Made by a program: the position numbers and the translations under genes. A DNA stretch of 64,000 nt from Letharia columbiana (Eukaryota; Ascomycota; Lecanoromycetes; Lecanorales; Parmeliaceae), in contig NW_023501036.1 of NCBI RefSeq assembly GCF_014066305.1, forward strand, positions 879,501 through 943,500, written 5' to 3'. The notes beneath the pieces are model-generated. The model worked only from the letters and a program-made list of their open reading frames with translations. It was not told the DNA's origin and did not search any database. Position 1 is the first letter of the stretch; the number at the start of each line of letters is the position of its first letter. This document shows, in pieces, positions 10,289-23,857 of this stretch.

Positions 10289-10358
10289 CGCGTCTTTGAA
10301 ACTAATACGTCTTTGAGTTGAGAACTACTATAAGCGAAGCGAATAGTCGAACTACGAT
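10289..10358 (-). repeat. Right terminal inverted repeat of the Tc1-like element
   Basis: This is the mate of 9153-9222, ending ACTACGAT before the TA duplication. Confidence 0.85.
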
Positions 10359-10477
10359 TAACTGCAGAGAGCATCACAAATACATATGTCGCCAAGCCTC
10401 GACAAACCTTCCTCGCCTCGACTAACCTTCCAATTCAGTTAGATAATACATTTCGATACTCTTATATACTCGAAATA

Positions 10478-13400
10478 GAATTATATAACTATTATATAAG
10501 AACTTTCATATAACGCTTATACTATATTATTAAGCTATAGAAAGTAGATATACGTATTTAAAGTACTTAATAAGGCTAGTATCTCTTTAATTAGCTTTAG
10601 AGAACATTTATATCTTTATAACTATATCGAATAAGACTAGCTAATCTTAATAGAATTATAATAATTACGATTTTAAGAAGTACGCATTTATATTAAAGTT
10701 ATCGATAAATATTATATTAAAAATAATAGATAAAGACTAGAAATAATTAATAAACGAAGTAGTTACTACTCTTAAGATAATAATAATATTTATAAAAAGA
10801 GCGAATAATAAATTTAAAATCTAGATAATCTTAGATAAAGTATATAAACTAGCTATTAACTTAAGTAATCGAGATAGTAATATAAAGAAAAAGATTATAT
10901 ATATTAAATATTAGATAGCTAGTCTAAAAAGTAATATATTAATAACTAGCTATATTAGCGTATTAAGCTAATCCTCGATATTCTTCTCTATTATTAAAGA
11001 AATCTCTATTATATTACTAGTAATATTAAAATAAAATTAAGTATTATATAATAAGCTAAATAAGATTATTATAAAGTTATAAGATAAAATAGTAAATAAG
11101 ATATTAAAGAAAAAGATATCGAGCGAGATAATTATAATAATTAATAAATATATAAAGAGTATAAATATTATAAGAAAATCTATTAAAACGGCTAGAAGGC
11201 TAGCGAGTAATAATATATATATTATAGTTATAAATAAGAAGAAGGCGAATAAATTAAGAGAAAGTAAGAATTAAATTTTTAAGATAAGTGATAGTATAAG
11301 AGTAATTATTAAAACGTATAGCCTTCTACTCTATAGAGTAAGAATTAATATATTTAATATTAAAGATATAATCGCGATAATTAAAAGAATTTAAAATAAC
11401 ATCTACAAATCTGAAAAGTAAATTTCCGTACGATTTCCGTCGGGTTCGTACTATAAGTACGATTTAGTACGATTTAGTCTATTAAGTAAACTTTATCTAT
11501 ATTTAACTCTTTTCATTAATTCTACTAGTTTAGTAACTTTAAAAAAAATTTAGTAACTTTAAAAATTTTATGTAATGCACTCTAATATACTCTAAGTACT
11601 ATTCTATATATATATAATATTAATATATATTATTATTAATATACGTATTATTATACGCTATATTAGAGTATTATCTATACGATTAATTTTATTAAATTAT
11701 CTAATTTTGTAGCTAAATTTAAGTTAACGTTAATACTTATCGTTATAGAATCTTATCATCGTAACGTCGATTATTAAAACTTTTCTTTTTTTATATATAT
11801 TACTGCTAAATTGATAGAACTAATAGAAAAGATTAGAATAGTTATTGAATCGGCGGAATTTAAGTAAATTCTAATCAGATTTACTAATCCGACGAATTTT
11901 GTAATTTCCGCGATAAACGCGCGATTAGCAATTTCAAATTTTATAGAAACTTTTCAGATTTGCAGATGAAGAATATTAATACGCTAAGTCTCGATATAGT
12001 ATAGCTAAGCTAATTCGGCGCGAATAAAAAATATTATAATAAGAGTTTATTAATTATTAAATTAGTATCTCTAGAGAAAGAAAATAGAGTACTAGAAGAA
12101 GATTTAATTATCGGTTTAAAATTATATAATTATTATATTTATAATAAGTAGTATAAATCGAAGTAATACTTTATATACTAGAAATATAATTATCTATTAA
12201 TTATATACTCTAAAAAGAATTACTTAGTATACGAAAAATGCTTAGAGAAGTATTATTATAAAGAATATACGACCGATACTCGTAAATATTCGATTTATGA
12301 GGGATTATATAAGACTTAAAATAAGATATATATAGTAAAGAAGAGAGAGATAGCGAGAATAAGAATAGCGAGATAATAAATTTCTTTACGATTTATAATA
12401 ATAAAGAAGATATCGACTAGCTATTAAATAAGTAATTAATTAAATAACTACTTTTAGAATATATTTAATTATAGATAAAATAAGAAATTTTTTTTAAGAT
12501 TAGTATCTACGCGTAATAAGCTAATAAGTAAAGATAGAATAGTTAGTAGAGAAGAAATTAGAGCGCTAAATCTCGAAAAAACTATTATATTAAATCTTTA
12601 GTTAAGTAGAAGAAGATATACTTCTATATTATTAATAAAGACTTTATTTAGAAATAAATCGCTCTCTAAAGTAATAGATAAAGCTAAATAATATAAGAAT
12701 AATATAGCGATAAAGAAAATTAATAATCTCGAGGATAATAGATAATTTCTAAGTTAAAAGAGTAATAATAAGAAAATTACGATCTTTATTAATAAGAATA
12801 AAAAGAGATATATCTAGTCTATTAACGATTAAGAAAAGAAGAATATTTAGAAAGAAAATATAGATTTTATAAATTAAGCGAAGCGAGTAAGTAATATTAA
12901 TAATAATATTAAGAAATAGTAGTATATCTTAGTTAGCTATTAATACTATAATATAATATAAAAAAATCTAAAATAGTTATAATAGAACTCTTCGATAATA
13001 AAAAGATTTATAATATTAATATAGTAGTAATTTAGAAGCTCTAAAGAAATATTAATATAAATATATTATATTATTTTCTAAAGAATAGATTTAATTTAAT
13101 CTACTCCTATTATAATAATATATAAATATATTTTTATATTAATAAGAGAATATTATTAAAGTAATAGTATCTATTATATTATTTATTAAATCTCTATACT
13201 CTTAATATTAAATTCGAAAATAATAGAATTATATATATATATAATATCTATAATCTCGGCGATTAATAAATAGACGAATTTAACGAACTATATAAGATAC
13301 TTATAAAGTTTAAAAAGAATAAATAGATTATATTAGGCGACTTTAATCTTTATTATATAATATAAGAGAGATCGAATACTCGTATTAATAAGAGAGTAGA

Positions 13401-16400
13401 AGAATTAATATTTATAGCGAAAGAATTCGCTATAAAATAAGTATTACTAGTAGAAATGATAATATATAAAGAAAACTATTAAATAATAATAGATTTATTA
13501 TTCGCTACTCTAGTATTAATAGCAAATATTATTAATTATAATATTAAAAACGATTTCGAAAGCGAATCTAATTATCTTTTAATTCTTATAAAGTTTAAGC
13601 TAATTATAATAGAGTTAGTATTAATAATATATTAAAACTTTAATAAATTAAATATCGAGGTTTTAAGAGAGATACTCGTTAAAGTTATAATATCGAAAGA
13701 GTATCTAGCTAATTTCTTAGGAAATAATAGAAATCTTATTAATAACGATATCGATTATTAAGTAATAGCTATTATTAACTCTATCTAAATAGCTATAAAG
13801 AAGTCTACTTTAATTATTAGATTATTACTATAATCTAGATTAAGATTTATATTAGAATATAAGAAAGTATAAAGATATTATAAATCGCTAAAAAGAAGTT
13901 AGAGAATAACGCTTTTAAAGAAAATATAGAATAAATATAAAGTCGCTAAGAACTTTAAAAATAATCTAATTAAGAGAATTATTAAAAAGGCGTTTAGAGA
14001 GTTTATAATAGAGATATATAAGTCGCTATAAATAATGTAGAAAAAGACTAAATAGACTAGAAAATAACTTATAATATAAGCGTATTTCTCTCTATTATTT
14101 AATAAAGATAAATAAGAATATAACGAATTAAATCTAAAGGTAGATCTTTTTATAAGAATATTCTTTCTATTATTATATAGATAGAGTTAGATAATATTAA
14201 TATTAATATAGCGTACTTATAAATTTATCTAATAAATACGATTATTATAAATAAAATAAGAAAGACTATAATGTAAGTATCGTTAAAGAGAGTCTTAAGA
14301 AGAAATACGATCTTTAATCTAATTCTTAAGAAGATCTTAAAGCCGTTACTTTCTTATCTATATAGAATATTTAATATATACTTAATAAATAACTATTATC
14401 TAAAGCACTTTAGAATATCGATAATAATTATTCTTTTAAAGTTAAGTAAAAACTATTTAATTTCTAAAGGATATCGACTAATAGCTCTACTTAATACTAT
14501 AGAAAAAATAATAAAATTTATTCTTACTAGAAGAATAGCGTATTTTATAAAGATATATAGACTTCTATTAGTTATATATATAAGAGATCGTAGATTATAA
14601 TTATATAAATACGATATTTACTATCTTCTAAAAAGAATATATTAAATCTAAAACTCTAATAAAGTAGTTATAATATTACTATTAGACGTTTTAAGTATAT
14701 ATAATAAAGTCTCTTATTCTCAACTACTTTATAATTTTTAAAAGTAAAAAATTAATATAAAAGTAGTTAATTAAATAGAATTATTCTTATTTAATAGAAT
14801 AATAGTATTAAAAATAAGCGAATATTCTATATTAAAGACTCTTATAGTAATCGAAATTCCTTAAGAATTACTACTATTATCTATACTTTATCTCTTTTAT
14901 AACTTAGATCTTATTAATAAATATAATAATCGCGTTAATTTAGAAATAGTAGCTATCGACTTTATAGACGATATAGGCCTTCTAATAGTAGAAGACTCTA
15001 TCGAGAAAAACTATAATATTCTTTATAAAATCTACGATAAAGTTTATATAAAATAGATGTTATAATATGAATCGAAGTTTAATTCCAGTAAATATTAACT
15101 ATTATATCTTAGTAGAAAATAGAGATTTAGCTTAGATTATCTTCTATAACTTAATAAGAGATAATATATTAAGGCGAAACGCTTTATTCGCTATTTAGAG
15201 ATTAAAATCGACTTTAAACTTCTATAAAGTTATTATAATAAGAAGATTCGATCTAAGGCTATTAAAAGTATCGATATATTAATAAGAATTATTAAATTAA
15301 TATAAGATAATAATTATAAGAGTATAAGATAGCTTTATTAGATAGTAATTATTTTATAAATAATATATTACTACTTAATATAATATTAGCTTAAAAATAC
15401 TATTAGTTATAATAAAACTTATCTCTTATCGCTATAAAGAATTTAATCTTAGATAAAAAAAAAGATAATTAAAATATTTAAGGCTATATTTATTCTAATA
15501 CTTAATATAAAAGTATATCTTCTATTAATTAAATAATAGCTAGATAAGATTATCTCGAAAGCTATCTTATAAATCGCTATTAGTCTAATATATAGCGAGA
15601 TTATTAAGCTATAATTCGAGTAATTAAAATCTAAAAGAAAATCTAAAAAGAATAGAAAACTAAATTTACTAGAGCGATATATTAATAGATTTAAAGAACA
15701 ATACGACGATATTAATAAGATTAAGAAACTACGTCTTTTCAGCGCCGCTTTCGACTAAAAGTCTTTTAAAATAATAATTTATAAGATTAAGAAAGTCGCT
15801 AAAGAACTGATTAAAAGATTAATTAATAAGAGTTATATAATAATATATATAGACGATAGCGGGATTAATAAAAAGATAAGAGCTTTAACTATATTATTAA
15901 ATATTAATTCTATTTTTAATATTTATTTAAGCTTAAGCGATTAATATATAATATACTTAATAAAATTATATAGTATTCTTTAAGCTCTAACTATAATAGC
16001 TATATATTAAATAAAATTATAACTTAATAGAGTTATAATAAATATAAATAATTAAGTATTAATTTAGACTATCGAAGACTTAGATAAATATTTAAGATAG
16101 ATTTATATAATATAAATAGTATAAATTATTAATTCGCTAAGATATCTCGAGGTAGTAATAGAATTATATTAAATTTCGATATATATTAATATTAATAATA
16201 ATAAATAAGCGAATAGAAAGGCGAAGAAGATTACTAGTTAGCGAGAGTAAGTAATCTATAATAAAAGAGTAAAGATAAATATTAACGAAATAGCTTAATT
16301 ATTAATTATATAGATAAGAATAATATCGATGATTAAGATAGCTATTAGAGATTATATAATAGAATAATAAATTATTAAATAAGCTAATAAGAAGCGAGGT

Positions 16401-17040
16401 AGTATTCTTAGAAGAATTTAATTAATATCGTCAAAATAAATATAACTTCTATATTCGAGAGTTAAGCGCGTTAAGACGTTATTAATAATATAAATAAGAA
16501 TCGAGAAAATAGGTTTTAAGGCCTTTCTTTATAATCGATAAGTATCGAATATAGAGAATAAAGAATACGAGTGTAGAGCGAAGTAGATAGCTCGATATAT
16601 TCTTTACGAATATAGGCTATTTAGTAAGAAGCGAGAAATATAATAAATCGAAGAGAGAAGGAAGGTAAAAGAGGGGGTTATTACTTATAAGAATATACTA
16701 ATAAAGCTATATTACGCCTCTATAGCGGCGAACTTTATAAGAAGTATAGAGCTTATTAGATAATATTAAGCCCTTAATAAAAATTAATAATAAGAATTTA
16801 CTAGAATAGACGATTAAAAAGAAGAATACAGTTAAGACGAAAGGGCTTTAGCGATATAGAATATATCTCTTCTTAAGAATTAAGTATAATAAGACGTAGA
16901 ATCATAACGATAACTTATATAGTCTTATTTATTTGAGATTATATAATTAGTTAAAAGAATTAGATAGATTACGTAACTCGTATAGTCGGCTACTAGAATA
17001 AGACTTTAGAGTAGTATAATGTAATTAATTAATCAATCAA
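10478..17040 (+). mobile_element. Tad1-like LINE (non-LTR retrotransposon), RIPped, with MITE inside
   Basis: The element is flanked by a 14-bp duplication, ATATACTCGAAATA (10464-10477) and ATATGCTCGAAATA (17041-17054), differing by one RIP transition. Without the MITE it is about 6.0 kb, complete or nearly so. Plus-strand remnants in order are: an ORF1 with zinc-knuckle remnants near 12,110-12,310 (Cys and His now mostly Tyr), an endonuclease with ILGDFNLYY near 13,335, reverse transcriptase with FIDDIG near 14,960, and RNase H with YIDDSGINKKI near 15,846. The 3' end is a TAATTAATTAATCAATCAA tail. This order plus RNase H fits the Tad1 clade of fungi. Stops throughout make it inactive. It inserted just inside Copia A's 3' LTR. 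Confidence 0.85.
11400..11968. mobile_element. MITE copy 1 (CATCTGCAAATCTGAAAAG ends)
   Basis: This 569-bp element has terminal inverted repeats CATCTRCAAATCTGAAAAG at both ends, and a 2-bp flank AA on each side (11398-11399, 11969-11970). It lies inside LINE ORF1. It has no coding capacity, with an AT-rich centre and nested imperfect inverted repeats. Confidence 0.85.
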
Positions 17041-17054
17041 ATATGCTCGAAATA

Positions 17055-20000
17055 CAGCTCGAATCAAATAAGTAGAAAAACGAAATATCTCTACTCCTCT
17101 ACCCCCCTATTTAAGTAAATAGTCATATTCGAATATCGAGTAGTAAAGGTAAAGAGGGCATATGCATAGGAAAAATTCCATTCACCTCATATAAAAAAGT
17201 CCATTTTTTGTTAAAAAGCGGTTTTTTGAAAATTTTATTTTCAGTTCACTTAATATATATTAAAGATCGATTAATTGAAGGTCGAAAGTTTATAACGTTT
17301 ATAATAGAGTAGATAATGTGAAAAGTTGAAATCTAAAAACGACTATATCACGTTTTAGATATCTGGTTTTTAGCGATATAATAGTAATATACGTTCTATA
17401 TATAATGCGTTAATAGGATAAGATATAGATAAGGGCGTTTTAAAAGAGCTTTAAAGATTTAATAGCGATAGTAGTAGTAGCACTAAAGAAATAGCTGTTT
17501 CGATATGAAATAATAAGTTTATAGAGTATTAGATATAGCGACTCGGCGAGTAGCCCGAGTAAATTACTCGAGATATAAGAATTAATTAAAAGTAGACTCC
17601 TATATAAGTAGTAATATTAAAAGACTTAATTTATCTAAAATCTATTTACCTCTTAAGATGCTAATATTAACTTATTCTTAATAACAATTCATTTATCTCT
17701 TAAGGTGCTGAAATTAACTCTTTCTTAATAATAAGCGTATCGCTAGAATACGAAGAATAATTATTCTATAGACGAGGTTCTAGACTAATAAGTTCTTAAA
17801 AGAGCTTAAATTTATCTCTATATAGGGCCTTAATAAATCTATTAACTATCTATTTATTAATAGAAATATATTTAAGATCTATATTATTATTAGTAATTTA
17901 GTCGTATATCTAATAGTATTAAATATCGATATACTTAATATAATTATAATGCTAAGGGTTTTTTGCTAAGGCGATTATATTTTAATTATTATCGAAAATA
18001 ATAACTATTTAAAGCGATTTATTAGAGTAGATTTAATTAAGTAATCTTTAAAGTTAAATAGCTTTCTTTATAATCTAAATCTAATTAATATATTTAATTT
18101 TATAAATAGATAATACGATAATAGCTTATCGCTTAAAAGACTAGCTAATTATTTTATTTCTTAGATTATAAATATAATCTAAGATTAATCTATAAGTATT
18201 ATAATTATTAATTTAATTAAAATCGATATAATTAATTAGATCTTAGAGTAAACCTTTATAGATAAGATATTAATAAATAATTATTTTAAGATATTAAAAG
18301 ATACGCTTAATAGCCGCGTAATAGACTTTAATAGAATTTAAAGAATATTATAAGATTATTAATACGGCGAATATAATATTTAATCTTATATCTAATATAG
18401 TATATATAAGAGATTCGATAGCTAATTAATAAGTTTTTAGTAACTTAATAAATATCGTATAATTATTCTCGATGAGAAGTAATTATATACTAGTTTTTAT
18501 AAGAGTAAATTATAGCTTAGACTCTTATATTTTATAATATCTAAGAAGTTATTTAATATAGATTAATTAATCTAAACGTAATATTTAATTAATATAATTA
18601 TAAATTATAATTATATTTAAATAATAGCTATAAAGACTTAAATTAATTATTTTAAATTTAATATTAAGCGTATTTTTAATTTATTAAATATTAGATTAAG
18701 AAGGGTTAATAATAAGAATATTATTTATATAGAAGGCGATAATAGTATTAATATCGAGATTAATAAATATATTATAATCGATATTAATAGAAATAAAATT
18801 AATTTCTTATATATAATTAGTAAAGATATTATATTATATATACGAGAATTACTTTAAACTATAAAGTACCTTATTAAGCTTATAGATTTATCGAGAATAC
18901 TTTTTCGAGGTAAAATCGATAGACTATTCTATATAGATCTTCTTTTTAATATTTCTATAGAGAAAAGCGATTTTAATATTTATTTATTTTAAATCTTAAT
19001 TTTTAATAGTAGTTAAAATAAAGATAGTCTTATAGAATATAAATTTAATTACTAAGATAAAGGTTTTATTATAATCTAAGCCTTCGTATTATTCGAAATT
19101 ATATATTATTTAGCGAGTCTTATAGCGAGTAATTTTATTATTAAATCTATATTTTAAAATATAGACTTATCTATTATAAAGTGTAATATATCTATAGAGT
19201 AGATTAATAAGAGTTTAAATATTATTCTCTTTTAGCGATACGAATTCTTCGATTATATTATCTTTTTATTATTTATAAAAAGAATTATTTACTATAGTCT
19301 CTTTATAGATCTTTAATTTATATAACTTTATATTTATAACTTAAGTAATTATAATATAGAGTATAAAAAAGTTTAAAGAGAGATTTCGTGGGATTAAATA
19401 AGAATAATTAGAATATAAAAGTATATCGCTTTATATTATAGAGGTAGACGAAGGTGTAATAATAGAAATATCTACGTTAAAGTCGGAAGAAGTTACTATA
19501 GACTTCGAAGGTCTTAAAATAAATCTAAATAACTAAATAAGTTTATTTATATTTATTATATCTATAGAGAGAAAATTTCTAGTTAAAGAAGGCGTTATAA
19601 ATCTAGATATATTCTCTTCTATAGCTAGATTATTTAGTAACTAAAGAAATATTAGATTAAGTAAAAGTTCGTTCTTTTCTCTACTTTATATAACCTTTAA
19701 TAAGTATATAATATTATCGTCTAATAGTAGTATTTGATAGATATAATCATTATTATAGTCTATAAGAATATCTTTTTAAGTGTAATATTATTCTTTCTTT
19801 TATTTAATAGCTAATCTTCTTATTATAGCGAAGCTCTTAATTTTAATACGCTTAATATATACTAGATAAGACTTATATTTAATATAAATCTTATATAGAA
19901 TAAATTTATAGTCTATAATAGAACTGCGATTATAAAAATAATTTATTACTATTATAAGCTTTAGTTAAAAATTTTAATTAATATTAATATTCTTTATAAT

Positions 20001-21090
20001 AGTATTAATAGTGCTAAAGAGAGTTTAATCGAGTTATTTAATAGCTTTATTTTATTTAAGATTCTCTAATTAAACTAGCTTTTAAGTAATATTATAATTA
20101 ATATAATAGATATTAAAACTATAATTCTTATATTTACTTCTATAATTACTTCGTAGATATTTAATAGTATAATCGCTATATTTATTATAAAGCTGAAAGC
20201 GCTTAAAAGTGATAAAGATATCGCTTTTTTATTTGATAATCTTAACCTCGAAGCGTTTATTGTAGTTATCTAGAAAGATAATAAAGTATTTTTCTCTATC
20301 GAAACCGCGCGGGGTGATAGAGCTATAGATATCGATATAAATTAAATTATTTAATCTTTTCTCGAGGCGAATATAGGATTTATATAATATATTCTCTTTT
20401 TTTTAATAGTATATAAAGCGTAAGACTTTATTTTTATAATTTTTTTAATAAAATCTATATCTCTAGATAATTTAATAAGCTTTTAAATATTTTAATACTT
20501 TAAATAATCTATATAAGTATATTAAAGATTAAGAGTTTTTTCGTTAATTTTATGAGGTATTTTATCGAAGTCGAAATCGAAATTAGAGTTAGAGGTATTA
20601 GATTTAGCGAGAGTAGAAATACCTTTATTTATCGAATTAGTCTTCTTCTTATATTTCGAAGTAGTTTAAAGTATAGCGAACTTTATATTATATTATTGAA
20701 ATATCGATATAAATATTAATTCGACTTTAAACGATATTAATATAAATTTTAACTCTTATATATAAAAGATATATAGATTATTTTTCTATAGCTAAGCGGT
20801 AATATCACGATAATTAATTTTAATATTATTTAAAATGAATTTTATAGATAGATTATTATATATTAATTATTTTTAAGAAATTAGATTAAAGTAAGAGATA
20901 GCTCGAAAAGATAAAGAATATTAATAAGAATTAATTTTTTCTTCTTATTATCGATAATAGTGCTAAGATATATTTTACTAATATCGATAGAGATAAGAAA
21001 GTTCTTAATACTCTTAATTAAATAGATATTATCGATTTTAAAATTAAGAAAATAATATTTAATAAAGACGTTTTAATAGAGAGTGAAGTA
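17055..21090 (-). pseudogene. Copia A coding remnants: integrase, reverse transcriptase, RNase H
   Basis: On the minus strand the integrase region covers about 20,950-19,700 (near 20,300: ITPRGFDREKYFIIFLDNYN). The reverse transcriptase/RNase H region runs from about 19,500 to 17,800, with the catalytic Tyr-x-Asp-Asp box decayed near 18,720. Two tandem units of about 53 bases containing CTTAAGRTGCT lie at 17,640-17,745. The 3' UTR around 17,170-17,340 is better preserved. Stops are everywhere, so it is inactive. Colinear with fragment B (36,562-40,326). Confidence 0.7.
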
Positions 21091-21534
21091 TTATAAGTAA
21101 ACAAGTAAAGGCCCATGAATTAAATTCATGGAGTTGGATTTTTCATTTTTCTAAGTCAAATGAAGTTGGATTTTTCTAAGTTAAATGAAATTTTAGCCCT
21201 AGCCCTAAGTCAAATCGAACTCTGATCGCTTGCTGTGCGTTTTTGACCTACTTCCACCACTACAAAATTGATTTGATCTATATGATATACAGGTATATAT
21301 ATGCGGAGAGAGGCGCGCTAAGGCCTAATTAAGAAGATTGATCCGTAATAATTGCCTACAAAAAATAGAGAAAGGCCATGTTCTTATGGCAAGAAGTATC
21401 GAAATACCGGAAAGAAATGGAGACAACGTGCTAATTAGTGGTGTGAATCTCACAATATCTCCTGCCGCAGTGAAATTTTTCGAATAATGAAATAGCTGTA
21501 GACATCGGATGGTTTCAATTCGTTCAAATATGCA

Positions 21535-23360
21535 TTGGAGAGCATATGACGTGGGATCTTGGAGAGCTGAGCCGTGTTCTTGGTGCTGAGGGCCTTGTTA
21601 CCGCTTAATTTCTCCGCAGTATTCTCCGCATTTGCCTGTTATAGTTCCTTCTCTTACTCCTTCTCTTGTAGAGTATCAGACTGAGTGGCTAGCTGAGTGG
21701 CTGACTAAATGAATAACTGATATAACGTGGGATCTTGGAGGGCTGAGCCGTGTTCTTGACGATAATGACCTTGTTGCCGCTTGGTTTCTCCGCAGTATTC
21801 TCCGCATTTGCCTATTGTAGTTCCTCCTCTTACTCCTTAATACAGTGGGAATGACAGGCTAAGTTACAGTGATATTCTCCGCTTACTGAGTGATGATTTA
21901 ATATGAAACCGTGGAGAGCATATGATGTGGGATCTTGGAGAGCTGAGCCGTGTTCTTGGTGCTGAGGGCCTTATTGCCGCTTGGTTTCTCCGCAGTATTC
22001 TCCGCATTTGCCTATTGTAGTTCCTCCTCTTACTCCTTAATGCAGTAAGAATAACAGGCTAAGTTGCAGTGGTGTTCTCCGCTTACTAAGTGATAATTTG
22101 ATATGGAACCGTGGAGAGCATATGATATGAGATCTTGGAGAGCTGAGCCGTGTTCTTAATGCTGGGGGCCTTATTGCCGCTTAATTTCTCCGTAGTATTC
22201 TCCGCATTTGCCTATTATAGTTTATCCTCTTACTCCTTAATATAGTAGGGATAATAGACTAAGTTGCAGTGGTGTTCTCCGCTTACTAAGTGATGATTTG
22301 ATATGAAACCGTGAAGAGCATATAACGTGGGATCTTGGAGAGCTGAGCCGTGTTCTTAACGATGGTGGCCTTATTACCGCTTAGTTTCTCCGCAGTATTC
22401 TCCGCATTTGCCTATTATAGTTCCTCCTCTTACTCCTCAATGTAGTGGGGATAATAAACCAAGTTATAATAGTATTCTCCGCTTACTAAGTAATGATTTG
22501 ATATGAAATCGTAGAGAGTATATAACGTGGGATCTTGGAGAGCTAAGCCTACATCTGCAAATCTGAAAAGTTCCTACAAAATTTGAAATTGCTGATCGCG
22601 CGTTTGTCGCGGAAATTACAAAATCTGCCGGATTAGTAAATCTGATTAGAATCCGCCTAAATTCCGCCGGTTCAGCAACTATTCTAATCTTTTCCGCCAG
22701 TTCTATCAGTTTAATAGCAATACGTATGAAAAAAGAAAAGTTCTAATAATCGACGTTATAACGGCAAGGTTCTACGATAACGAGTATTAATATCAACTCA
22801 AATTTAACTATAGAATTAAACGATTTAATAAAATTAGTCGCGTAGATAATACTCTAATATAGCGTATAATAATACGCATATATAATAATACGCATATTAA
22901 TGATAATATATATTGATATCATATATATATAGAATAGTACTTAGAGTGTATTAAAGTGCATTACGCAAAATTTTTAAAGTTACTAAAATTTTTTGAAGTT
23001 ACTAAACTAATAGAACTGGCGGAAAAGATTAAATATAGATAAAGTCTACTTAATAGGCTAAATCGTGCTAAATCGTGCTTATAATACGGACTCGACGGAA
23101 ATCGTACGGAAAGGAACTTTTTAGATTTGCAGATGTATTCTTGATACTAAGAGTTTTATTATCGCTTAATTTCTTCGTAATATTCTCCGTATTCGTCTAC
23201 TATAGTAACTTCTCTTATACTAACTAAGTGGATTAATATAAGATCGTAAAGAGTAGATCTATTGTGTTACTGCTGCTAATAACTATCTTTATAATATTCT
23301 TCGTAATATTCTTCGCATTCGTCTATTATAGATTCTTCTCTTATTTAATTAAGTGCGAGA
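21535..23360. repeat. 200-bp tandem repeat array, interrupted by MITE-2
   Basis: The motif GTGGGATCTTGGAGAGCTGA recurs at about 21,551, 21,727, 21,927, 22,127, 22,327 and 22,527, giving four spacings of 200 bases and one of 176. Each unit also carries TTTCTCCGCAGTATTCTCCG and TTCTCCGCTTACT. MITE-2 splits the last unit, which resumes at 23,138 and degrades by 23,360. Units show graded RIP damage, mild at the left. Confidence 0.85.
22552..23135. mobile_element. MITE copy 2
   Basis: This 584-bp element has the same CATCTGCAAATCTGAAAAG ends as copies 1 and 3, and is flanked by TA (22550-22551, 23136-23137). Reading across the insertion with one TA restores the tandem-repeat unit, which supports the 2-bp duplication. 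Confidence 0.88.
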
Positions 23361-23376
23361 GTATCGAGGGTAAATA

Positions 23377-23857
23377 TATTTATATTAGTAGAATTGATAG
23401 AATTAGTAGAATTAATAGAATAGTAAAAGAAGAATAATTACATAAATAGGTGAAAGAATTATTATTCGATTCTAGACGCGTTTGATATAACTATAATATT
23501 TGAATATTAGTTTAATCTATCTATCGCTAACTTAAGAGAAGTATATAGAAGAGGACGTATTCATTCGAGCTCTTTTTAAGAGCCTTTCAACGCGTTTATA
23601 AGTAGTAGTAGATAGCTATTAGACTCACTTACGACCTCGATTGCCAGCAATAGCGAATTCGCCGAGAAGTAGTCTAAGGGCGTCAGTAAGGGGCTCTAAT
23701 TAAGCGAGGGGTACCGAAGACGATTATGTTCATATTAGTGAAATTAATAGAATTAATAGAATTAATAGAATTAATAGAATAATAAAAGAATAACAAATAG
23801 GTGAAAGGATTATTATCCGATCCCGGACGCGTCTAGTATACCATGACTATCATATTT
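23377..23857. mobile_element. Possible miniature LTR-like element with direct repeats
   Basis: Direct repeats 23377-23501 and 23727-23857 share an AATTAATAGAATTAATAGAA-type array, then GGTGAAAGGATTATTATCCG and GACGCGTCTAGTATA or mutated versions. They bracket 225 bases of GC-richer, non-coding sequence. Flanks AAATA (23372-23376) and AAATG (23858-23862) could be one 5-bp duplication after RIP. The repeats start TGTTCATATT but end CATATTT rather than CA, so LTR status is uncertain. Confidence 0.4.

Larger units (their letters stand above)
9153..10358 (+). mobile_element. Tc1/mariner (pogo-like) element, internally short, TA target
   Basis: Inverted repeats of about 70 bases (9153-9222 and 10289-10358) begin ATCGTAGTTYRACTATTCGC and are flanked by TA (9151-9152, 10359-10360), the Tc1/mariner target. 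Plus-strand remnants resemble a Psq-type helix-turn-helix (KAINKYKDDYFRSAI, then VVEYYSLKPR) and a Tc5/CENP-B-type DNA-binding domain near 9,540-9,780, followed by a Lys/Arg-rich tail (KAEKALKRATRAKKI). At 1,206 bases it is shorter than pogo/Fot1 elements and I see no DDE catalytic domain. It is probably a deletion derivative, heavily RIPped inside. Confidence 0.7.
9112..10458 (-). repeat. 3' LTR of Copia A, split by a Tc1-like element
   Basis: 9112-9152 (41 bases) plus 10361-10458 (98 bases) make exactly the 139 bases of the solo LTR at 40,913-41,051. The right part is barely mutated while the left part is fully RIPped. Confidence 0.85.
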
